A stretch of DNA of 64,000 nt from Oscillospiraceae bacterium HV4-5-C5C (GTDB lineage Bacteria > Bacillota > Clostridia > Saccharofermentanales > Fastidiosipilaceae). The notes beneath the pieces were generated by a model. The model did no database searches. It was not told where the DNA came from and saw only the letters and a list, made by a program, of their open reading frames with translations. The position numbers and the translations under genes are program-made. Shown here one piece after another: positions 19,047 to 27,576 of this stretch. Location of the stretch: positions 48,482 to 112,481 of the forward strand of contig JAAVLZ010000011.1 in the NCBI GenBank assembly GCA_012034405.1, written 5' to 3'. Numbering within the stretch: position 1 is the first letter of the stretch; each line of letters begins with the position of its first letter.

Positions 19047-20450
19047 TTAATAGCCAAAAAAGTCCTCCGCGTTATGGCAGCAGACATTCTCTACCAGACG
19101 GCCCAGCTGCGCTTCATCCCGGGGGGCTTCGCCCCGCTCGACATAAGCGGCAAGGAAGGAGCAGAACAGCCGGCGGAAATATTCATGGCGGGTATAGGAC
19201 AAAAAGCTGCGGGAATCCGTCAGCATACCCAGGAAGTTTCCGATAGGACTGGTGTTGCAGTAAGCGGTCAGCTGGTCCAGGATACCGGATTTACTGTCGT
19301 TAAACCACCAGGCAGCGCCTTGTTGCACTAAGCCGCGTACGCCTTCCGCCTGGAAAGAACCAGCCAGGGTGTTGATGGCCATGTTGTCATTGGGATTCAA
19401 CGAAAAGATCAGCGTTTTAGGCAGACTGGCGCTTAGCTGCAGCTCGTCCAGCAATTCCGCTATGCCGCTGATGCCGGCGGTCGGAGCGATGCTGTCATAG
19501 CCGGTATCCGGCCCCAGCTTTTGAAAATTGACGGTACTGCCGTTGCGGAGCGCGCCGTAGTGGATCTCCATCACCCAGCCTCGGCGGGCGTACTCCTTGC
19601 CTAAGAAACCAAGCAAGGCATAACGGAAGCCTGCTGCCTCCTCCTGACTCACGGTCCCTCCCTGTAGCGCGCGGGTGAACACATCCTCCAGCTGATCAGA
19701 AGTCAGGCTGACCTTCCGGACTGAACCGATGCCATGATCCGACGCCCGGCAGCCGCTGTTATCAAAAGCATCCAGGCGCCGCTGCAAGGCGGTCAGCAGA
19801 TCCTGATAGTGCCGTACCGGATAATCCGCACTGCCGGCCAGCCGGTCAATATAGGCTTTGTAGCCCGGCTTATCCAGATTCATGGCCTTATCCGGCCGCC
19901 AGGCCGGATGGACCGCGGTCCTGAAACTGTCGTCCTGCGCCAGCAGGTGGTGCCATTCCAGGTTATCTGCCGGATCATCCGTAGTCACAATGACACTGAC
20001 ATTAGAACGGCGAATAATTCCGCGCACCGACAGATCCGGGTCAGCCTGCAGCTTTTGATTACACTGCTCCCAGATTTCCTTGGCGGTGGCCGCGGAAAGC
20101 ACCAGATCACAGTCAAAATAGCGTTTCAGTTCCAGATGCGCCCACTGGTGAACCGGATTGCCGACACAGTCAGGCATGATGGTCGCGAAGGCCAGAAACT
20201 TTTCCCAGCCGGAGGCGTCGCCGGTGATCATCCGTTCCGGTACCCCGCAGGCGCGCATCAGCCGCCACTTATAATGATCTCCGCCCAGCCAGGCTTCCGC
20301 AATATCCTTAAAGCGGTAATCCTCATAGATCTGCTGCGGATCAATGTGGCAGTGAAAGTCCACAATCGGCTGCGAAGCCGCGTGCTTTTCATATAGCTTA
20401 CGGGCCAGGTCGCTGTCCAGTAAAAAATCGTCCCCAATAAATGCTTTCAT
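19047..20450 (-). CDS. uxaC: Uronate isomerase
   Basis: UxaC converts D-galacturonate to D-tagaturonate (and D-glucuronate to D-fructuronate), the entry step of the pathway. The 467-residue length is typical of this amidohydrolase-superfamily member. The metal-binding HxH is visible in VDFHCHIDPQQIYED (about 32-46). Later family segments include WVMEIHYGALRN and the C-terminal YTRHEYFRRLFC. It is the first enzyme gene after lacI on the same strand (81 bases). Confidence 0.96.
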   Translation of the reverse strand: MKAFIGDDFLLDSDLARKLYEKHAASQPIVDFHCHIDPQQIYEDYRFKDIAEAWLGGDHYKWRLMRACGVPERMITGDASGWEKFLAFATIMPDCVGNPVHQWAHLELKRYFDCDLVLSAATAKEIWEQCNQKLQADPDLSVRGIIRRSNVSVIVTTDDPADNLEWHHLLAQDDSFRTAVHPAWRPDKAMNLDKPGYKAYIDRLAGSADYPVRHYQDLLTALQRRLDAFDNSGCRASDHGIGSVRKVSLTSDQLEDVFTRALQGGTVSQEEAAGFRYALLGFLGKEYARRGWVMEIHYGALRNGSTVNFQKLGPDTGYDSIAPTAGISGIAELLDELQLSASLPKTLIFSLNPNDNMAINTLAGSFQAEGVRGLVQQGAAWWFNDSKSGILDQLTAYCNTSPIGNFLGMLTDSRSFLSYTRHEYFRRLFCSFLAAYVERGEAPRDEAQLGRLVENVCCHNAEDFFGY

Positions 20451-20531
20451 ATCTTGCTTCCTTTCCGGCTTCTGCCGTAGATAATCAGTCTGACTGTGTT
20501 AGTCTTATCCGGCCGGTCAATGAGACAGGCC

Positions 20532-21608
20532 TCAGCCGGGTAAATAGCGGGCGGCGTTATGACGCAGCAAAATCCGTGTTTCAATCAAAATACTGTCCGG
20601 GTCAGGCAGCTGTTTTTCTATCAGCCAGGCGGCCAGGAGCCGCAGGGCCTGGTAGCTCTGATTGAAGGGATCCTGATATAAAACAGCCTGGCACAGATCC
20701 TGCTGCAGGGCCGCCTGAATGTCAGGACTCAGGTCATAGCCCACGATCTTCAGCTGCGGCAGGCTTGCGGTTCCTGACTCCAGCTGCAGCGCCCGCAGCT
20801 TTTGCAGATAACGGCAGCAGCCTAACGTCGCGCTGAAGCTTGAGGCAAAAACGCCGCTGACCGCTTGCTGGCTGACCTGCTCCGCCAGTATTTCCTCAGC
20901 CAGTTCAGCATCCCCGCCGCAGGACCGGCAGCTCACCTGTCTCAGTTCCTGGTATTCTGCCGCGCAGGTTTCCGCAAAGCCCCTGAACCGGGCCAGGCTG
21001 GCCGGATTGTCCAGGTCATTCCCCAGGACCATCACCCGTCCCTGACCGTTTAAAAGCTTGGCCAGCAGTTCCGCCGCCAGGGCACCGGACTGCCGGGCAT
21101 CGTTGCCCACAAAAAAGAGGCGGCGGCTGCCGGGCAGGTCGCTGTTAAAGGTCACGACAGTGACACCTTGATCTGACAGCTCATTCACGGCGGCTTCCAG
21201 CTCCTGGCCCGCAGCATTCAGCAGTACAGCGTCAGAGTCCCGCAGTCCGGGACTTTGCAGCTGCTGGATCTGCCAGCCCACGTCGATGCGGTCGCTTTGC
21301 AGCCGTTCAACTTTCACGCCAAAATCGCCCAGTTCCCGGGCTGCCTGCAAAATACCGCGGTCCAGTTCCTCAAAAAACGTCCCCTGAGACGTATTGTAGA
21401 TCACGGTTATTTTTAAAGGCCGGCGCCGGCTCAGGGCACTGGCGGCCTGATTAGGCCGGTATCCCAATTGACGGGCTACCTCAAGCACCCGCGCTTTTGT
21501 TTCCGCATTGATCCCCGGCCGGTCACTTAAGGCCCGGTCAACTGTCCCGATAGAAGTACCTGAAACGGCGGCAATTTCCTTGATGGTCACTCGTTTTCCT
21601 TCCGACAC
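20532..21608 (-). CDS. LacI-family regulator of uronate genes
   Basis: The protein has an N-terminal LacI helix-turn-helix (VTIKEIAAVSGTSIGTVDRALSDRPG) with hinge NQAASALSRR, followed by a periplasmic-binding-protein-like sensor domain. Two GTG starts are plausible. The one at 21608 follows AAAGGAGG at a 12-base spacing; the one at 21590 follows GGAAGG by 7 bases and would begin directly at VTIKEIA. It leads the unit lacI-uxaC-uxaB-uxaA and carries an operator upstream of its own promoter. The same palindrome lies before the kdu and kdg units, so a galacturonate- or KDG-responsive repressor is inferred. Confidence 0.88.
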   Translation of the reverse strand: MSEGKRVTIKEIAAVSGTSIGTVDRALSDRPGINAETKARVLEVARQLGYRPNQAASALSRRRPLKITVIYNTSQGTFFEELDRGILQAARELGDFGVKVERLQSDRIDVGWQIQQLQSPGLRDSDAVLLNAAGQELEAAVNELSDQGVTVVTFNSDLPGSRRLFFVGNDARQSGALAAELLAKLLNGQGRVMVLGNDLDNPASLARFRGFAETCAAEYQELRQVSCRSCGGDAELAEEILAEQVSQQAVSGVFASSFSATLGCCRYLQKLRALQLESGTASLPQLKIVGYDLSPDIQAALQQDLCQAVLYQDPFNQSYQALRLLAAWLIEKQLPDPDSILIETRILLRHNAARYLPG

Positions 21609-21720
21609 GCTGACGACAAGCCTCCTTTCTCCCTTACGGCGGTCAGCCTGCCGGCAGCGCCGGTTCCCGCGGGGATCTGGGGCGCTGTAAGGCCGGACCA
21701 ACGACACCTTGTTGTTTGAT

Positions 21721-21749
21721 ATTATATCGGGATCTGAGGCTGAATACTA
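21721..21749 (-). promoter_or_regulatory. Promoter of the lacI-uxaCBA unit
   Basis: A perfect TATAAT (complement of 21721-21726) with a weak TAGTAT -35 at 17 bases (21744-21749) lies about 110 bases before the lacI start. Confidence 0.5.
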
Positions 21750-21752
21750 GTC

Positions 21753-21764
21753 GTTAACGTTAAC
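21753..21764. promoter_or_regulatory. LacI-family operator, lacI-uxaCBA unit
   Basis: GTTAACGTTAAC is a perfect 12-bp palindrome with the central CpG usual for LacI operators. It lies 3 bases upstream of the -35 element. Confidence 0.65.
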
Positions 21765-21825
21765 AAAACGAAGCCGCTACTCATTATCTTGTCCAGCCGC
21801 GGTTCATCAGGCTATCCTGGCGGCA

Positions 21826-23220
21826 TCAGAGCGCCCAGGCAGCCGGTAAATAGGCTTTGGTATGCTGCAGCATCTCTGCCAGCAGGGATCTGCGCTCAGC
21901 CTGTGTCAGGCGGTCCAGCAGGGGATCGTTGGCAAAGGTGCTTTCTGCCAGTTTGCGGTCCAGGGTCAGCGCTGCCGTAACCGTGTTTTCCTGATTGCAG
22001 ACCTGGCGAGAGACCAGCGGCAGAATCGCCTCAGGGACATTGCCGGAAAATACCGGCCGGACCGCGCGGCTGCGCAGCACGGCGTTGGTCTCTACCACCG
22101 CGCCTAAAGGCAGATTAGGAATCTGACCCTGATTGGGCAGGTTAATATTGGTCACCATTTCACTCAGTCCCAGAATCGCTTTCATCTGCAGGTGACCTTC
22201 TTCTCCCGTACCGCCAAGGTCCATCTGCTCCCGGCCATCCAGTAAGCGCTGCTGCCGGGCCAGCCGTTCTTTCAGGTCTTGCTCCCGCCAATCCACTGAA
22301 GTCAGGCTGAAGCCCCATTGACGGACTTGTCCGGGGTTATCCAGATACACCCGACCGGAACAGAATTCCGCCAGGTGGCGGTCGCCGGCGGCAGCGATAG
22401 CCCGGTAACGGCGGAATAAGTCAAACTTGACCCGGTGGGAGCAGGCAAACTGGTTATTCATCCAGTTATTGTCCAGGCCCCGGGTATAGCCGCTTTCATA
22501 ATACTGATCCGCGAAGCGGGCATACAGCGGGATCAGGTCCTGCCCCTGATAGGCGGCCTCGGTAAACCAGGTAAAGTGATTGATGCCGACGACATTGACC
22601 TTGATATCCTGCCGTCTGGCAGTCAGATGTTCCTGATCCTCCAGCATGCTGACCAACAGCTTTTGCGTTCCAAACACTTCATGGCAGCAGCCAAACGCTT
22701 TGATGCGGGGAAAGACTTTATAAAGGGTTCGGACACAGACTGACATGGGGTTGGTATAATTAATGACCCAGGCCTCCGGGCAATACTTTTTGATACCTTC
22801 CGCAAATTCTACAAACATGGGAATCGTGCGAAGGGCCCGGACAAAACCGCCGGGGCCTACCGTATCACCTACCGATTGCCATACCCCGTATTTTTCCGGG
22901 GTATGCACATCCGAGTGCATTTCAGCAAACGTTCCCGGCAAAATCGAGATAATAACAAAATCCGCCCCCGTCAAAGCTTCCGCCAGCGTATCGCTGACCT
23001 TATATTGCCAGTCAGAACGGACGCCTGGCTGTTGCTGCAGCCGCTCCCCCAGCTGGCAGTTGCGCCGCGCCGCCGTCTGATCAATATCATACAGCCGCAG
23101 GGTTCCGCTGATCTGTTCATCCATAGCCAGGTCAGCCATCAGTCCCCAGGCCCAGCCCCGGGAACCGCCGCCAATGTAAGCGATCTGAATATCTGATACC
23201 TTATCTTTTCCGTAAATCAT
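21826..23220 (-). CDS. GH4 glycosidase, probable alpha-galacturonidase
   Basis: GH4 enzymes cleave glycosides by a redox mechanism needing NAD+ and Mn2+. The protein (about 464 residues) has the NAD-binding YIGGGSRGW (15-23), NYTNPM and the metal-ligand motif CHEV (179-182). The CHEV variant is the one reported for alpha-galacturonidases such as Bacillus LplD; alpha-glucosidases and galactosidases have CHS/CHxV variants. It probably releases galacturonate from short (rhamno)galacturonan oligomers inside the cell. The ATG at 23220 follows GAGGA; a GTG at 23232 is also in frame. The flanking lacI-uxa genes and divergent AraC gene support the role. Confidence 0.88.
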   Translation of the reverse strand: MIYGKDKVSDIQIAYIGGGSRGWAWGLMADLAMDEQISGTLRLYDIDQTAARRNCQLGERLQQQPGVRSDWQYKVSDTLAEALTGADFVIISILPGTFAEMHSDVHTPEKYGVWQSVGDTVGPGGFVRALRTIPMFVEFAEGIKKYCPEAWVINYTNPMSVCVRTLYKVFPRIKAFGCCHEVFGTQKLLVSMLEDQEHLTARRQDIKVNVVGINHFTWFTEAAYQGQDLIPLYARFADQYYESGYTRGLDNNWMNNQFACSHRVKFDLFRRYRAIAAAGDRHLAEFCSGRVYLDNPGQVRQWGFSLTSVDWREQDLKERLARQQRLLDGREQMDLGGTGEEGHLQMKAILGLSEMVTNINLPNQGQIPNLPLGAVVETNAVLRSRAVRPVFSGNVPEAILPLVSRQVCNQENTVTAALTLDRKLAESTFANDPLLDRLTQAERRSLLAEMLQHTKAYLPAAWAL

Positions 23221-23236
23221 GACTATCCTCACTTTT

Positions 23237-23263
23237 TAACCGGTTACAGCTTTTATGACCGGT
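23237..23263. promoter_or_regulatory. Repeated ACCGGT boxes between GH4 and AraC genes
   Basis: ACCGGT occurs at 23239-23244 and 23258-23263, 19 bases apart, and the first copy sits inside the palindrome TAACCGGTTA (23237-23246). The location, just upstream of the GH4 start and in the divergent control region, suits an AraC-type activator. This is inferred from position only. Confidence 0.35.
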
Positions 23264-23428
23264 ACTTTATTCTGCTACCTGGATCGAGTATACTGCAATA
23301 AATGTCTACTTATGGCCTGTTTATTGCCAATTCAGCTGATTTTTCGGCATTTATTGCCCAGCTTAAACCCGGACCAAGATAGCAGCAGCATTTACTTTAC
23401 CGGCCCTTATAAGGAGGATTACCGCCAG

Positions 23429-24319
23429 GTGGCTGACCCAAAAAATCCGGACATCCTGTTCCAAAGCAGTCTGCGCCTGCCCGGTTTATTTATTGAACGG
23501 CTGCGCCGCCAGGGCGGCTTCAGCATGGTGCAGCAGCACTTTCACCGTGAGCTGGAGGTCTATTACCAGGTAGAAGGCCGCCGGCAATACTTTGTGGACC
23601 GCCGCAGTTTTTTATCCGAGGCCGGCACCTTGGTTTGTATCCGCCCGGGCAGTATTCATATGACCCAGCCGGCAGGTCCGGAGGCGGTCAATGACCGGCT
23701 GCTGCTCAACATCAGCAGCCGCTTTCCGCTGCAGGCTGAAGCGCTTCTGCCCCGGGCAGAAATTGCGGTCTTATTTAAGCAGCCCTTTATGCTGCTGGCT
23801 TTAAAAGACAGCGATCGCCTGTTTCTGGATGGACTGACCGCCCGTTTTACCGATCTGACTCAGCAGGATGCGCTGAATGCGCAGGGCGAGGCGGTCTGTC
23901 TGACGCTGGCCCTGCTCCGGTTTTTAATGACCCGCAGTCAGGAACGTTTGCCGGCAGAAGTCTTTCAGACCGGTCCCCGGCAGCAGAAAGTCTATGAGGC
24001 CATCAGGATTCTTGAAAAGGAAGCCGCGCTGAATCTTTCGCTTGATCAGCTCGCGGCCAGACTGTTTATCAGCAAGTTTCATCTCTGCCGGGCTTTTAAG
24101 GAGGTGACCGGCATGACCGTCAAGGGTTACAGCAGCGCTGTGCGGATACGGCAGGCTTCAGAGCTCCTGCTGGATCCGCAATACAGCATTGCCCAGGTAG
24201 CCAGCCAGCTGGGCTTTTCAAGCCTGACCCAGTTTGAGCGGGTCTTCCGCCGGCTGGCCGGACAAACGCCGCGAGACTACCGGGCTGAAAGGCGTCAGGG
24301 GCAATTGGACCGTCCTTGA
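23429..24319 (+). CDS. AraC-family regulator (GH4 neighbour)
   Basis: This protein of about 296 residues has an N-terminal cupin-like sensor (HFHRELEVYYQVEGRRQYFV) and a C-terminal double helix-turn-helix (LSLDQLAARLFISKFHLCRAF and IAQVASQLGFSSLTQFERVF). The GTG at 23429 is chosen because AAGGAGG (23411-23417) lies 11 bases upstream. The frame is open back to 23255, but those residues (cysteine-rich, hydrophobic) do not resemble an AraC N-terminus. It is divergent from the alpha-galacturonidase gene and probably activates it in response to an oligosaccharide. Its last 25 bases overlap the opposite-strand hydrolase gene. Confidence 0.85.
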   Translation: MADPKNPDILFQSSLRLPGLFIERLRRQGGFSMVQQHFHRELEVYYQVEGRRQYFVDRRSFLSEAGTLVCIRPGSIHMTQPAGPEAVNDRLLLNISSRFPLQAEALLPRAEIAVLFKQPFMLLALKDSDRLFLDGLTARFTDLTQQDALNAQGEAVCLTLALLRFLMTRSQERLPAEVFQTGPRQQKVYEAIRILEKEAALNLSLDQLAARLFISKFHLCRAFKEVTGMTVKGYSSAVRIRQASELLLDPQYSIAQVASQLGFSSLTQFERVFRRLAGQTPRDYRAERRQGQLDRP

Positions 24320-25500
24320 CCGGCCGGCGGATCCGGATCTGCCGGTCTCAGGTTGGCCGGCGGATCCGGCAGCAGCTGGGGTTGGTCCGGAAACGGCGGG
24401 CGCAGGGCTCTGAGCAGGGCAAACAGCGTAGCGCGCAGGAAGGCCCGCTGGGCCGGGTCTGCCTGGCGCAGACTGCTGACTACCTGCCGCAGCCGCTTGG
24501 TCCAGCTGTCATCCGCAACGGTCAGGCGCGCTGTCTCAACGGCTTTCCCCAGCTCATATAAGCCCTCCGTGAAGGCCCGGCGCTGCTCCCTGGTCATAGC
24601 TGCTATCTGTTGCTGCAGGGCCTGGCTCCGCCGTCGGGCCAGCGGGCGGAGCTCATTTGCCCGGGCCAGGTCAGTGCCGCTGGTAAGCCAGCTAAAGGCG
24701 TTATGCTGAATGCCGTCCAGCGCATAGCTTACAACTACCTGACAGGGTTCAGGCGGCGGCTGCAGCAGCTGCCCGACCAGGGAATACTGCGGAACATAAC
24801 GCTTAAGTTTGTGGCTGACGGCCCGATAACCCGGCGTCTTGAAAAAGTCAGGCAGAAAGCCCGGGCTGTCAAAGGCGTAAACCGCTTTGACCCGGTCCTG
24901 AGCCACCGGCTCCAGCGCCGCGGCGGCAAAAATGGCCAGATTACCGCCCTTGGAATGGCCGCACAGGTAAAGATCAGCCTGAGGCCAGCGACCGGCCAGC
25001 TGCCGGGCATAGTCCCGGGCAACGGTTTGGGAGGGAATTTCCGGCATAAACGATAAAGCAAAGTCTTCCCTCCAGCCGGTCAGATCCAGATCCGTGCCCC
25101 TGAAGGTCAACCACAATTCCCCCGCAGGAGACAAAAAGCTCAGCGCCGCAAATTGGCGCCAAGCTTCAGGAGCAAGATTATAACAATAAGCGAAGGGCTT
25201 CAGGCAGGCGAAGCGCGGATTTTGAGTCACCAGCTTCCAGAGCCGGCGGTTATCCGCCGCGTCTATTGTACTGGCAAAAAGCTGCCTGGCCGGCAGCTGG
25301 TTTTGCGCCTGCAGCGCGCCGATCCGGCCCAGGTCCGGCCAGGTAGCCGCAGCGGACGGGGCGGCCTCCTGGATTGACGGTACCAGTCCGGTGAAGTCCA
25401 GATAAGCAAGCTCAGCCAGGATGAGCGCGTCAGCCGCCGCCAGGGGCTGCTCCTGACCGGATCGTTGCTCAGTCTGGGCGTACTTTAACAGCGTTTGCAT
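24295..25500 (-). CDS. Mbeg1-like alpha/beta-hydrolase (DUF2974)
   Basis: This 401-residue protein has the nucleophile elbow GHSKGG (Ser within LYLCGHSKGGNLAIFA, about residues 180-195), TFRGTD before it, and YAFDSPGF after it, which together mark the DUF2974/Mbeg1-like lipase fold. It has no signal peptide, so it acts inside the cell. Substrates of this family are not established. The C-terminal tail (about 370-401) is proline-rich and low in complexity. It overlaps the AraC gene tail to tail and reads in the same direction as kdgK, but starts 64 bases after the kdgK stop. Confidence 0.78.
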   Translation of the reverse strand: MQTLLKYAQTEQRSGQEQPLAAADALILAELAYLDFTGLVPSIQEAAPSAAATWPDLGRIGALQAQNQLPARQLFASTIDAADNRRLWKLVTQNPRFACLKPFAYCYNLAPEAWRQFAALSFLSPAGELWLTFRGTDLDLTGWREDFALSFMPEIPSQTVARDYARQLAGRWPQADLYLCGHSKGGNLAIFAAAALEPVAQDRVKAVYAFDSPGFLPDFFKTPGYRAVSHKLKRYVPQYSLVGQLLQPPPEPCQVVVSYALDGIQHNAFSWLTSGTDLARANELRPLARRRSQALQQQIAAMTREQRRAFTEGLYELGKAVETARLTVADDSWTKRLRQVVSSLRQADPAQRAFLRATLFALLRALRPPFPDQPQLLPDPPANLRPADPDPPAGQGRSNCP

Positions 25501-25563
25501 CCTGGCTACTCCTTTCAGGGGTAAGCATGGCTGCTGGCGGACGGATCTTTAGCGGGTAGCGGT

Positions 25564-26586
25564 TCAGCGCTGGATCCGTCCGCTGCCGCTGCCCTGAGCC
25601 AGATTTTCTACTTCCTTCACCGAAACCCGGTTGTAGTCACCGGCAATACTATGCTTGAGGCAGGAGGCAGCGACTGCAAACTCCAGACGCCGCTGAGGCT
25701 CATATTGATGCAGGGAAGCATAGATCAGGCCGGCGCCAAATGAGTCACCGCCTCCCACCCTGTCCACAATGCGGACGGCGTATTCGCGGGAAAAATAGGC
25801 TTCCTCTGCGGTGTAGAGCATCGCCGCCCAATTATTGTCACTGGCGCTGAGACTGGTTCGCAGCGTGATGGCTACCGTCTGGCAGCCAAAGCGCTGGGCC
25901 AGTTGCCGGGCCACATCAATGTAGCCGGCTTTATTGAGTTCACCTGAATCCACATCGGTGGCGCCGGCGCGGATGCCAAACACCTTGTCCGCGTCTTCCT
26001 CATTGGCAATCAGGACATCCACATAGGGCAGCAAGCGGGCCATGACCTGGCCAGCCTCAGTCTGAGACCATAAGTTTTTCCGGTAATTCAGGTCACAACT
26101 GACCGTCAGGCCTTTTTCCTTGGCCTTTTGGCAGGCCTGCAGGCAGATAGCCGCCACGTTCTGGCCCAGCGCCGGTGTAATGCCGGTAAAATGAAACCAC
26201 TCGGCCCCGGTAAAAATACGGTCCCAGTCAAAATCCGCCGCGACGGCCTCCGCGATGGCGGAATGGGCGCGGTCATAAATAACTTTTGAAGGGCGTTGAC
26301 TGGCGCCTTTTTCATTGTAGTAGATGCCGACCCGATCCCCGCCGCGGGTAATGAGAGACGTATCCACCCCAAAGTAGCGCAGGCTGTTCACCGCGGCCTG
26401 GCCGATGTCATGGGCCGGCAGTTTGCTGACAAAGGCCACCGGTTCCTCAAAATTGGCCAGCGACACTGCCACGTTGGCCTCACCGCCGCCAAAAGTCGCT
26501 TCCATGCGGTCACTTTGGAAAAAGCGAAGGTAGTTTTCCGGCTGCAGGCGCAGCATGATCTCACCAAAGGTAATAATACGAGCCAT
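25564..26586 (-). CDS. kdgK: 2-keto-3-deoxygluconate kinase
   Basis: This PfkB-family kinase phosphorylates KDG at position 6, giving KDPG. The 340-residue protein shows FGEIMLRLQP at the N-terminus, GGGEANVAVSLA (about 33-44) and the active-site DRVGGGDSFGAG (about 276-287), whose Asp is the base. It matches the KdgK/sugar kinase branch usually paired with KDPG aldolase. It follows kdgA by 108 bases on the same strand, giving a two-gene kdgA-kdgK unit with a LacI-type operator upstream of kdgA. Confidence 0.93.
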   Translation of the reverse strand: MARIITFGEIMLRLQPENYLRFFQSDRMEATFGGGEANVAVSLANFEEPVAFVSKLPAHDIGQAAVNSLRYFGVDTSLITRGGDRVGIYYNEKGASQRPSKVIYDRAHSAIAEAVAADFDWDRIFTGAEWFHFTGITPALGQNVAAICLQACQKAKEKGLTVSCDLNYRKNLWSQTEAGQVMARLLPYVDVLIANEEDADKVFGIRAGATDVDSGELNKAGYIDVARQLAQRFGCQTVAITLRTSLSASDNNWAAMLYTAEEAYFSREYAVRIVDRVGGGDSFGAGLIYASLHQYEPQRRLEFAVAASCLKHSIAGDYNRVSVKEVENLAQGSGSGRIQR

Positions 26587-26694
26587 TTTCAGTTCCTTTC
26601 TTATTAAAGCGCTGCCGCAGTCACACCTGAAGACCGCGGGCGCTGGGTCCGGAGAAAAGCAAGGTCACGGCAATTCTGCTCTATAAGCGTTTCA

Positions 26695-27336
26695 TCAGGC
26701 GCGGTAGCGGCGCACAATCTCCTCAGTCTGATGGCAAAGCTCCGTAATCTGCGCAAAATCACCTGCTTCAAGCAAGGATTCCTTTACCATGTAGCTGCCG
26801 CCGCAGGCCAGGATCTGAGGAACCGCCAGGTATTCAGCCAGGTTTTCCAGGCTGACCCCGCCCGTGGGGATAAAGCGTACGCCGCCGTATGGCGCGGACA
26901 AAGCTTTAATAGCTTTCACGCCGCCGTAGACCGAAGCCGGGAAAAACTTCAGCACCTTAAGCCCGTAGCCCAGGGCCATCTCAATCTCCGTCGGGGTGAC
27001 GGTCCCGGGGAGCATCAGCACCTTCTGGCTGAGTACATAGGACACCACCTCTGGATTAAAGCCCGGACTGACAATAAACCTGGCTCCGGCAGCAATCGCG
27101 GCTTTTGCCTGTTCAACTGTCAGAACCGTACCGGCGCCAACCAGCATATCCGGAGCAGCTTCAAGCGTCAGGCGGATCGCGTCTGCGGCTCCCGCGGCTC
27201 TGAACGTGATTTCTGCCGCCGGCAACTGTCCGGCGGTCAATGCCTGGGCCAGTTTGGCGGCATCCCGTTCAGGATGATTGAGTTTAATGACCGGCAGCAC
27301 CCCGATCTTTTCAATTTGTTGCAACAACTTGTCCAT
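26695..27336 (-). CDS. kdgA: KDPG aldolase (2-keto-3-deoxy-6-phosphogluconate aldolase)
   Basis: The enzyme splits KDPG into pyruvate and glyceraldehyde-3-phosphate. The 213-residue length is standard. The key residues are visible: EITFR (42-46) with the catalytic Glu and substrate-binding Arg, GAGTVLT, SPGF and the Schiff-base Lys130 in LKVLKFFPAS. It ends the galacturonate pathway encoded in this window. Transcription appears to start from a strong promoter whose -35 lies within a LacI-type operator. Confidence 0.95.
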   Translation of the reverse strand: MDKLLQQIEKIGVLPVIKLNHPERDAAKLAQALTAGQLPAAEITFRAAGAADAIRLTLEAAPDMLVGAGTVLTVEQAKAAIAAGARFIVSPGFNPEVVSYVLSQKVLMLPGTVTPTEIEMALGYGLKVLKFFPASVYGGVKAIKALSAPYGGVRFIPTGGVSLENLAEYLAVPQILACGGSYMVKESLLEAGDFAQITELCHQTEEIVRRYRA

Positions 27337-27376
27337 GCTATATGCCTCTCATCCATAAGATCTCTTATCTATGCTG

Positions 27377-27405
27377 ATTTTAGGTCATTCCCCGGAGGCC
27401 GTCAA
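27377..27405 (-). promoter_or_regulatory. kdgA-kdgK promoter
   Basis: TTGACG (-35, complement of 27400-27405), a 17-base spacer and TAAAAT (-10, complement of 27377-27382) are close to the sigma-A consensus. The operator overlaps the -35, which suits repression. Confidence 0.7.
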
Positions 27406-27412
27406 CGTTAAC
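27401..27412. promoter_or_regulatory. LacI-family operator, kdgA-kdgK unit
   Basis: GTCAACGTTAAC differs from the perfect palindrome before lacI (GTTAACGTTAAC) at one position and overlaps the kdgA -35. Confidence 0.65.
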
Positions 27413-27576
27413 GAAGAAGAAAAGCAAGAACATGAAGTTGATCCGGATTCCCGGTCAGGCTTGACCGCTGCAGCCCCGGCAGCCTCCACCAATACGCTGT
27501 AGCGCCGGGCTCACCTCACCCGCAGCCAGCTTTGGGCTCCGAAAAACTGGCGGTTAACCCACCGGAGGTTCCCCGG

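Noticed and set aside
23255..23428. N-terminal extension of the AraC-type gene
   Set aside because: It is open but has no ribosome site, does not look like an AraC sensor, and would cover the divergent control region.
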